Of a stretch of 35,006 bases of DNA, positions 30,401 to 35,006 are shown piece by piece. The number at the start of each line of letters is the position of its first letter. The first letter of the stretch is position 1. The notes under the pieces are model-generated. The model made no database searches, was not told the DNA's origin, and saw nothing but the letters and a program-made list of their open reading frames with translations. Position numbers and translations under genes: made by a program. The DNA comes from a virus, in IMG/VR virus record IMGVR_UViG_3300046804_001102, positions 1 through 35,006 of that record. The stretch is one strand, 5' to 3'.

Positions 30401-33353
30401 TTGCACCTTCGTTAGCAAAACGAACAATGTCTTCTTTAACACGAGAAAGAAACTTTTCAGAGTTAGAGGACGCCCCATAGTGCGCTGTAAGTTTCTGAAG
30501 TTCTAAAGGCGATAGCGCGCTGTTTACTGCATCAGATACGACGCGTGCTTCTACATCAATAGTAAAAGGCTCGTTTGTTAGTTGTAACGGGGCTTTTTGT
30601 TTTTCTGTTTCGCGCCGAACAAGTTCTTTAATTGCTTCTTCTTTTGTATTAGCAATAAAGCTGGTCGTAGTGGTGGCGTTTGCATCATGCCATCCGGGTA
30701 GCCCCATAGATTCAGCTGAATTCATACGCTGAATTTCATACGTAGCCCCGTTAGAAAATTCTATTTGCGTAACAGAATTACCAAACTCGTCTTTGGTTTT
30801 TGTTTCATTTATTACGCGAACCTCACCCTCAATAGTAAAAGGCTCGTTTGTTAGTTGTAGCGGGGCTTCTGGCGCCACTCTACCTGACTCTATAGCTGTA
30901 ATTTGCCCCCACAAATCGTCCATTTTGCGGGTAAGCTGATCCCATTGAGCACGCTTTTTGGTACCGGGTTTTGGCTCACGTCCTGTTGGTGACAACAGTT
31001 TATTGCGTTCGCCTTTCAGCGTGGCAATCTGTTTTTCTAATTCAGGTACTGTTTGTTGTTCAGGTTTACTTAGTGCATAAATGGCTTTACCATTAGCCTC
31101 GGCATTTTTAGCTTCTTCAAGATTAGTAATTGGTACAAGATCAGTCGGGCCACCATATTTATTTGGTGTACCTGCATAGTAGCTACCACCTTCCCACAAC
31201 CCAGTAGGACTATCTGTATCAACCCAATCATCTATATCTATACCATTAGATGGGTTTTCTGATTTGATTTGTTTTGCAATTTCGCCAGACACAGGCACAA
31301 GCGCAGTTGATGGCGCTTTGCTCGGAACGGTCACTTCTTCTGTTGGCGTTTGTAGCGCTATTTCGGTTTGTTTGGTTTCTCGGTTGTAAACCCCTTCTTG
31401 AATTGGTTCTCCGGGAAAGTTTGCTTCCGCTGCTGTGCGTGCAGCCTGTTCAGTGGGGAACGTACGCTCGAGCGCTGGACGCCCGCCACGGTCTAACCAA
31501 TCCAACCCAAATGTGCCGTCGTTATAGCGGCTAACTTGAATAGCAGGTTTAGGTTTTTCTGGCTCTACCGCAGGTGCGGCTTCAATTTTTTCCGCAGCTT
31601 TCTCCGCTGCTGGTCTTGGTGCAAAGATATCAGGAGGCTCTGGGCCTTCCTCTTCTGTAGTGGTTATTGGTGTTACGTTTTGAATTGCAGCGCGCTCGGC
31701 GGCGGCTTCACGTTCTGCTTCTAACCTATCGGCGTCTGCACGCTCGGCTTCCAACTTATCTTCGTCGCCAATAGTGGACAGATCATTTATAAGTTCGTCA
31801 GCAGTTTTCTTTGTACGTAAGAATCCTTTAGACCGAGCCAACTCCTCGGTAGTCATTGGTAGCCCCTTGCGGGCAATGCTATCGGCTAACTTAGTAGCCT
31901 GTTCGTTTACTATTTCACCAGTGCGACCCAACGCGCGTGCTAGTACTGCATGACCTCCACCCATACCTACACCAGCCGCTAAACTTTGTGCTGCCGCTTC
32001 CGGTACACCCTCATTCCAAGGACGACCAGTTGCTAAATTGGTAAATATCTGTTCTTGCGTGCCTTGAGGAAGTTCTTCAAATATCCCTTCTTTAACCATT
32101 TCGTTGCGCACATTACGCAAGAACGATTGGTTTGCACCAACGCCAACGCCCTTAATTCCAGCAGAACGCGCAGCAATTTCAGTTTCAATGTCACCAATAC
32201 CTAGATTTGTCGCTATCTTTCCAGACACAGCGCCAATAGCCGCAGTTCCTAATCCAGCAGCCAACGCAGGTGCTACATATTCATCCCAGTCTCTACCAGC
32301 AGCGCGTGCTTGATCTGCAATAGAGCCAGCAGTTTGTGCGCCCTCGGCGGCGCTTGCGGCGCCAGCAATTTGAGCCGCTTTTTCTTTTACCTTATCAGTA
32401 ACGTATTTCTGAGCCGCAAGCCCTTTAAGTCCTAGAGTCTCGGCTTCTGCCGCAGCCTTACCACCAAGATAACGAACGAATTGCCCACCAGCCGCACCTG
32501 CGCCAATAGTTCCGGGAAGCGACTCTACGATGCTATTTAAGAGCGCCAATGGGTTAACGGCTAAAGCACCAAGAGTATTAAAAAATCCTTTTGTCTTTTC
32601 AACTTCTTCTAGTTGCAACTGCATCTGTGGAGATTGCAGTCCGGTTAGAAAGCGGTTAGTAGCTTCAGGGTCATACCCAAGCTTATCGAGCATCTTGCCC
32701 CACTGCCCGAGCTGTAGGGGGTTAATATTTGGGTCTTCTGGGATCCATCCAGTAGCAAGTTGTGCTAGACCAACGCCTGCCTGCCCCAGCCCGACAACGC
32801 CTTTTTCTAGCGCTCCCGCAATATCTTGTGCAGCAGATCCAAAACCATAGCCTTCTGCCTCTGCCTGACGCTTAAGTAAAAAATCTCTAGTAGTAGCCTG
32901 TTCTGCGGCCTTAGCTGCTGCGGCCTCTTGCGCCTTTTGTTGGCGGGTTTGCCCCCGCATAATCTGCTGTTCTACAGCTTCGCGCTGACGGCCGGGCGTA
33001 AACATAATCGACTCAGGACTACCGCTACGGCGCATAGTCTCCAAGTTCTTTTCGTAATCGACAGTCGGCGGCTCCATCTTGACGCCGCGTTCAAAGATTG
33101 ACTTTCCAGTCGGCGCGGGGCTTGTAGGTTCCGCTTCCGCTTCGCCCATGCTTACACCTGCGGTTCCCGTAGGTAACGCAGACAAGTCAGCTTTACGGGG
33201 GGTTTTACGCCCACCGTCTATGTGCGTAATTCCTCGGTCAGAGAAATCGGTTTTGGCTCTTTCTAACGCCTGATCAAACGAAATACTATCAGGGGCATTT
33301 TCATAGACGTGAGACGAGCCGTCGTCAAAGGTTACGGTAATGTCGCGTGCCAT
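24483..33353 (-). CDS. giant multidomain virion/polyvalent protein: L,D-transpeptidase and two gluzincin domains (2956 aa)
   Basis: A single uninterrupted 2956-residue frame. Order: an N-terminal small domain (1-48); a Gly/Ala-rich hydrophobic region (about 165-480); a charged coiled coil (about 500-560); repeated linkers; a YkuD-type L,D-transpeptidase domain (about 1045-1215) with H1164 and catalytic SFGCVNV (C1194), preceded by a signal-like hydrophobic stretch (about 996-1015). Then gluzincin 1 HEILHH (1450-1455) with a later SEFWA; gluzincin 2 HEVVH (1778-1782) with E1829 in YEFVAEA; and a long C-terminal region with hydrophobic segments. Such combinations are known from phage 'polyvalent proteins', packaged with DNA and delivered into the cell. 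The transpeptidase could remodel peptidoglycan; the peptidases could process this protein or host targets. No ribosome binding site of strong quality is seen upstream. Confidence 0.85.
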   Translation of the reverse strand: MARDITVTFDDGSSHVYENAPDSISFDQALERAKTDFSDRGITHIDGGRKTPRKADLSALPTGTAGVSMGEAEAEPTSPAPTGKSIFERGVKMEPPTVDYEKNLETMRRSGSPESIMFTPGRQREAVEQQIMRGQTRQQKAQEAAAAKAAEQATTRDFLLKRQAEAEGYGFGSAAQDIAGALEKGVVGLGQAGVGLAQLATGWIPEDPNINPLQLGQWGKMLDKLGYDPEATNRFLTGLQSPQMQLQLEEVEKTKGFFNTLGALAVNPLALLNSIVESLPGTIGAGAAGGQFVRYLGGKAAAEAETLGLKGLAAQKYVTDKVKEKAAQIAGAASAAEGAQTAGSIADQARAAGRDWDEYVAPALAAGLGTAAIGAVSGKIATNLGIGDIETEIAARSAGIKGVGVGANQSFLRNVRNEMVKEGIFEELPQGTQEQIFTNLATGRPWNEGVPEAAAQSLAAGVGMGGGHAVLARALGRTGEIVNEQATKLADSIARKGLPMTTEELARSKGFLRTKKTADELINDLSTIGDEDKLEAERADADRLEAEREAAAERAAIQNVTPITTTEEEGPEPPDIFAPRPAAEKAAEKIEAAPAVEPEKPKPAIQVSRYNDGTFGLDWLDRGGRPALERTFPTEQAARTAAEANFPGEPIQEGVYNRETKQTEIALQTPTEEVTVPSKAPSTALVPVSGEIAKQIKSENPSNGIDIDDWVDTDSPTGLWEGGSYYAGTPNKYGGPTDLVPITNLEEAKNAEANGKAIYALSKPEQQTVPELEKQIATLKGERNKLLSPTGREPKPGTKKRAQWDQLTRKMDDLWGQITAIESGRVAPEAPLQLTNEPFTIEGEVRVINETKTKDEFGNSVTQIEFSNGATYEIQRMNSAESMGLPGWHDANATTTTSFIANTKEEAIKELVRRETEKQKAPLQLTNEPFTIDVEARVVSDAVNSALSPLELQKLTAHYGASSNSEKFLSRVKEDIVRFANEGASAVASNIRDIIKKLHAAVLSAAIIFNPTNASVPEFIAYPTQTVTYQEQIYADLPAGTEEMSEGGKQAYRTLYPVVKDRIERDNKLFTVVDKPTSHTYIFGPDGKIILRTKTLLGKAYGDFYKGNNDLPQNRITPAGFFTFGLRDATRSPGEARTAGDYDFKKVFVLDKVISGEYSVTMFHSVWLNETDAAMRARAIASEDQTDSRYSFGCVNVNKQTFGYLVNNHLQQMDGSPLFIVPDDPANLATMLSGKQENRDGLERNTFTPPTKDVVEEIPPLQDEPAPDPQQLASMEGDRRRDIFKSIVEVATTAATSIPIDIADFVKTNMAGVAQLVKLFQDGKLSAEDFAGQMLRFQERVAQQTLIKRNQINQRMRGFGRVVKALEDAKKAGRISPETADFAIWFLSKNPAMASNLGIKIAIPENKKVQAEMAGTAGFYVPFEELVRILTSKDAKTGQYYGTKADVAVHEILHHLERMLPDDVRRAIRKEWGKQIAAELKKAKAENDTNKVNYLTLILVANSTGSSAAYKAAEEMLTSGEVPINLYALFNPSEFWAVRGSGLLAGRYGAGTRFAKVKQWMREFVQALKSIFGMQSDHPIIQGLEAVIRGDGTFVTNELLREGIYEVPAKQVTPKGLHPDVAAAINRNDISGALRALAQNTSGLYSVLASRLAELNLPTSIAFDNARELIRQSIDLKTADAQVQLFTYVRRAFPDVYNKYFTNYDKPESLEKVYEGLKVLESSKYDTTPLQMQLAAVRASYDENMPGLKRSGMFVPSLDAISLNSKGPFGLKNRVLLHEVVHAATEYMIRNTRLLNDRQREAVTDLYTMFYYAKDKLGGTYYGFTDIYEFVAEALTNPDFQNKLRGVPYKAVRSSIFNGFIRFVMKLFGSGNVASAAMKQANEIFSAERSEDMKRGPLRFAPPKRMRYKRGPLTSTWRAAEDVMVKFSDMLKASITSFPEADKFYANLRRSAGYMARIPHLPVLGLTMMKGEVERSIPFLGTAISISNNMTSYRGRMMHEASTILNKWAEMQRRRPEQSRLMSAIMLEATIQGTEVDPLGPGYVNPATAKPNEKIAHPKLEAAWNGLDGDFQQLYREVRNYYTDLLKATIREMKLRVLNSGKTSAEKKALIRKIDMQFGMESFNRPYFPLRRFGDFWFQVTSNGFSEFYTFESHLERDAAYDKRYEQLMAGNVKQQEAAASMKAGNQISTMYSDNKDVAGALKDVNELIDAISDTVTEIKGGIPYTRDKTADEVKSEVRGSVEQLIYILLPQQSMRKMFINRRAVQGASSDMLRVFAETATRAAYQQSRFKFVQPFLNNMANAHDYIRKYIPGKRQTVLLDYINELEKRYRYMFGIEDKSGFAKFAGGASQFMFLVNLAAPASALMNIIAFPIMAERTIGGKYGVVKSNKVIAKYFGRYLATAPTRTMAPLAKRDFAQIKWPSIVEGAPLTGALGRAAKRFTDDGDIHISQTNDAFDFAERPSNLYARNWAYITQAVFAPFHQMDRLTREVTLMSVFELAYDKYLGAEKRDARGVIQRDPNGVPLTYTEPEAFEKAIEEARDAAALSLGEYLRQLKGRVFANPAGALVLQMKQVAVTITYAIFRDMWLAFGAPLTSSERKEFIAYLEDRYKTDPNKTALIERDLKEYTDFQKEIYKEAFRKVVLINATAFVMAGAEGTPIYFLVSILPAVASLFAPDDENLESFEVWFYNMLMRDFSGAVTELAMQAGMSEEAAETLGIKAAHATARGLFSTLTNWSVSERIGINPQEMLLRNSRYYADVKQSVQEMAVSLLGPLVSYMFDNVPSAYQLSQQGHYDRAFEKLFGALAKPEVAYRLSEEGAKRISGKTILHKDELTKWDIASQAIGIRPENLAVKERAGSQAEEAKLRLITTKTKLLDRIWAEHLKASPGENVARREFYKFAERHPDLVPDPEDAIDKSFENKLEGLVNAAVNYGVDIPENMMPEVAPILYGAKKFK
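29709..30221 (-). other. YkuD L,D-transpeptidase domain within the giant protein
   Basis: Residues about 1045-1215. It contains the typical features of the family in order: an IFGPDGKIILRTKT strand pair, ITPAGFFTFG (TPAG motif), MFHSVW with H1164, and the nucleophile motif RYSFGCVNV with C1194 followed by a short helix and SPLFIVPDD. Family enzymes exchange or cleave peptidoglycan stem peptides. All expected active-site residues appear present. Confidence 0.85.
30556..30594 (-). repeat. internal duplication in the giant gene, copy 1
   Basis: About 38 bp nearly identical to 30829-30867, with one mismatch. Both encode KAPLQLTNEPFTI-type linkers followed by similar residues (EARVVSD versus EVRVINE). 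DNA identity this high in linkers of a diverged protein suggests a recent duplication or recombination. Confidence 0.8.
30829..30867 (-). repeat. internal duplication in the giant gene, copy 2
   Basis: The second copy, 273 bp from the first, encoding APLQLTNEPFTIEGEVRVI. Between the copies lies a short beta-type domain with NGATYEIQR. Confidence 0.8.
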
Positions 33354-33358
33354 AGTCT

Positions 33359-34969
33359 TTAGAAGTTACTACGGGTTACTGTACCACTCCCACCTTTAGT
33401 TTTGTTTGCTGGTGCGGCGCTATCCTCAAAACTAGGTATACCACCAGTTTCGGTAATTATTTCGTCAATAGATTTGCCTAATACTCCTGTGCGTTTACCA
33501 AGTTCTTCTCTATATTTCTCAGCACGTATTTCTTTTACACGCGCAGCAGCTTTTGGAGATTTATCGCCAAGTAAACCTTCTGAAGAAATTTGCATGTTTG
33601 CCGATTTACGCGCTGCGTCAGCAGCGTCTTTAGCCGCTCCCGCCAAAAGTTTGCTGGTTTCAATACTAGTTTTGCCGGGTCCAACATCAGAAATTTTAGC
33701 TGCGGCCATTACATCTTTTAGCCCGGCAAGTTTAGATTCCAAGACTTTAATTTGCGGATCGTTTGGATCTTTCTGTTTTAAGTCAACAATTTGATTAGCA
33801 ATCTGCCCTGCCAAACGATCTACCTGCGGCAATTTTTCGCCGCCACTACCACCAATCCTAATTGGACGATTAGCCGTAGCAATCTTGGCTTGAATATCAC
33901 CTATAGCCTTCATCTTGTTAAGGTTAGCCGTATACGCATCTTTTTTATCTTTCTGTGCAGCTACGGCAGACTCTATAGCGCTCTTAGTCATACCCATACG
34001 TTCTTTACGTTGCGCATCGGTAATATTAAATTGCATATTAGCAAGAGCACGTTTCTCTTGACGGTCGGCTTGCAACACTTGCCCGTATGTTCTAGCAAAT
34101 GCAGAACCCGCAGCGCCGAGGCCACGCATTGTTCCCCCGGGCTGTAAAACAGCGCCCGCTGCTTCTAACGCAGCAAGACCTTTGCCTTGTTGCAACGCAG
34201 TTAAACGATCAGTTTCTGCGGTTTTAAGATTAGCTAACGCGGCACTGTATGGAGAAGGTCCTGCTAATTGTTCTTCTAAAGCGTATCTGTCTTTAATAAT
34301 TTTATTAATTTGTTCTGGGGTATATCCTTGAAACTGCAAACTTTGTATTTCTCTTGCAGTGCGCAAAGCAGCATTTGACGCATCGGCGTAAATACCCTTG
34401 TTACCCATTTCAACAGTGTTATCGCCGCCCATAGCGGCTAGTTGCGCTATTTGTACATCCGTAAAGTCGTTACCAGAACCAGAACTACCTTCGGTTGTAT
34501 AGCCAGCGTTTTCTTCTGAGGTGTTGACAAGGCCGTCATCTTTGAACGCCAAAATGCCACCACCTGCGGCGCGCACTACATGATCAGCCATTTGAGGTGT
34601 GAATGCAGCAGCAAGACCAGCGCCACGACGGATTGCATTATTTATTAGCATCTCGTCTGTAGCAAAGTCAGCAGTCTCTCTATCACCTCGTGCAAATGCG
34701 TTTTGTTGCGCTGTAGGTAACTGGCGTGGGTCAATGTGGTCTACGGCATAGCGCTTGAAACCGGGGCTCATTACGCTATCACTAATACCGCCTCTAGCGT
34801 AACTCTTTACCTCGCCGCCTTCCGCTTTACCAATTCCAAGTTGATTTAATCCATAAGCACCAAGCCCAAGACTCATCATGTTTTGCATCAAAGTTGGAGG
34901 AGCCTGATATATAGAAGAGCCAGTCTGAGTCAGCGGAGTGCCACGAATAATGTCAGACATGAAGCCCAT
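33359..34969 (-). CDS. Gly/Ala-rich, probably structural protein (536 aa or longer, possibly partial)
   Basis: The N-terminal part has hydrophobic glycine-rich stretches (MMSLGLGAYGLNQLGIG) and GGEVKSYARGGI; the middle and end are long Ala/Lys/Gln-rich helices, probably coiled coils. Composition and location directly upstream of the giant gene (5-bp gap) suggest an internal or tail virion component. The ATG at 34969 has no Shine-Dalgarno sequence and the frame stays open to the window edge (35005), so the true start may lie outside and the gene may be longer. Family not recognised with certainty. Confidence 0.65.
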   Translation of the reverse strand: MGFMSDIIRGTPLTQTGSSIYQAPPTLMQNMMSLGLGAYGLNQLGIGKAEGGEVKSYARGGISDSVMSPGFKRYAVDHIDPRQLPTAQQNAFARGDRETADFATDEMLINNAIRRGAGLAAAFTPQMADHVVRAAGGGILAFKDDGLVNTSEENAGYTTEGSSGSGNDFTDVQIAQLAAMGGDNTVEMGNKGIYADASNAALRTAREIQSLQFQGYTPEQINKIIKDRYALEEQLAGPSPYSAALANLKTAETDRLTALQQGKGLAALEAAGAVLQPGGTMRGLGAAGSAFARTYGQVLQADRQEKRALANMQFNITDAQRKERMGMTKSAIESAVAAQKDKKDAYTANLNKMKAIGDIQAKIATANRPIRIGGSGGEKLPQVDRLAGQIANQIVDLKQKDPNDPQIKVLESKLAGLKDVMAAAKISDVGPGKTSIETSKLLAGAAKDAADAARKSANMQISSEGLLGDKSPKAAARVKEIRAEKYREELGKRTGVLGKSIDEIITETGGIPSFEDSAAPANKTKGGSGTVTRSNF

Positions 34970-35006
34970 TTGTTTATATGGGTAGTTCTGATAATTTAGG
35001 AAATTC

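Noticed and set aside
24483-33353. N4-type virion RNA polymerase
   Set aside because: The size would fit, but no T7-like polymerase motifs are visible; the recognisable domains are YkuD and gluzincins.
1-35006. tRNA or rRNA genes
   Set aside because: I saw no convincing cloverleaf or conserved tRNA/rRNA sequence on either strand; coding density leaves little room. A covariance-model scan would settle this.

Overview
The window looks like part of the genome of a tailed double-stranded DNA bacteriophage (Caudoviricetes) or a closely related element. It has very dense, mostly unidirectional small genes with ATGA start/stop overlaps and a phage-type replication set: family A DNA polymerase, primase-helicase, an ssDNA-binding candidate, SNF2-type helicase, and VRR-NUC, HNH and PD-(D/E)XK nucleases. 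It also has a nearly 3000-residue virion-type multidomain protein on the opposite strand. Shine-Dalgarno sequences of the GGAGG type and two near-perfect sigma-70 promoters point to a bacterial host, probably a proteobacterium. I cannot name the host or a phage genus. No integrase, terminase, portal or capsid gene is present, so lifestyle and packaging type cannot be read from this piece.

Layout. (1) 1-1.7 kb, minus strand: two paralogous coiled-coil proteins, each with its own intrinsic terminator. Each also has a duplicated upstream cassette: a 27-bp direct repeat, a 31-bp palindrome, and a promoter with two TGTAAG-like boxes 11 bp apart, 10 bp before a -10-like hexamer. (2) 1.7-2.4 kb, a divergent non-coding region packed with 11 copies of an octamer (TAWTGTTC or its complement) in inverted clusters around an AT-rich core; it is a candidate replication origin or master control region. 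It ends in a strong rightward sigma-70 promoter with a structured leader. (3) 2.4-10.1 kb, plus strand: small unknown proteins plus a MoxR/CobS-like AAA+ ATPase, a DUF2201-type metallopeptidase/VWA protein and a DUF3150-like protein. The segment closes with a double terminator. (4) 10.2-19.7 kb, plus strand: nucleases, a tandem family of small 'GLT' proteins, a small protein carrying an RNA polymerase alpha-CTD-like domain, a DUF3310 protein, DNA polymerase, a Cas4/RecB-like nuclease, an HNH protein and a SNF2-like helicase. (5) 19.7-24.5 kb, plus strand, from its own consensus promoter: ssDNA-binding candidate, HTH protein, and AEP-type primase fused to a DUF927-like helicase. (6) 24.5-35.0 kb, minus strand: a 2956-residue protein with an L,D-transpeptidase (YkuD) domain and two HExxH gluzincin domains, preceded by a glycine/alanine-rich protein that may run off the window.

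The two strands meet tail to tail at 24482/24483 with no spacer. A family of seven 31-bp palindromes (14-bp arms, 3-bp spacer) is scattered only over the first 10.2 kb. They lie at promoters, gene junctions, inside one coding linker, and at the terminal hairpin of segment 3. They are the strongest unexplained DNA-level signal here. The strongest protein-level signals are the alpha-CTD-like protein and the giant peptidase/transpeptidase protein. Functions are inferred from motifs read by eye; no database search was possible.
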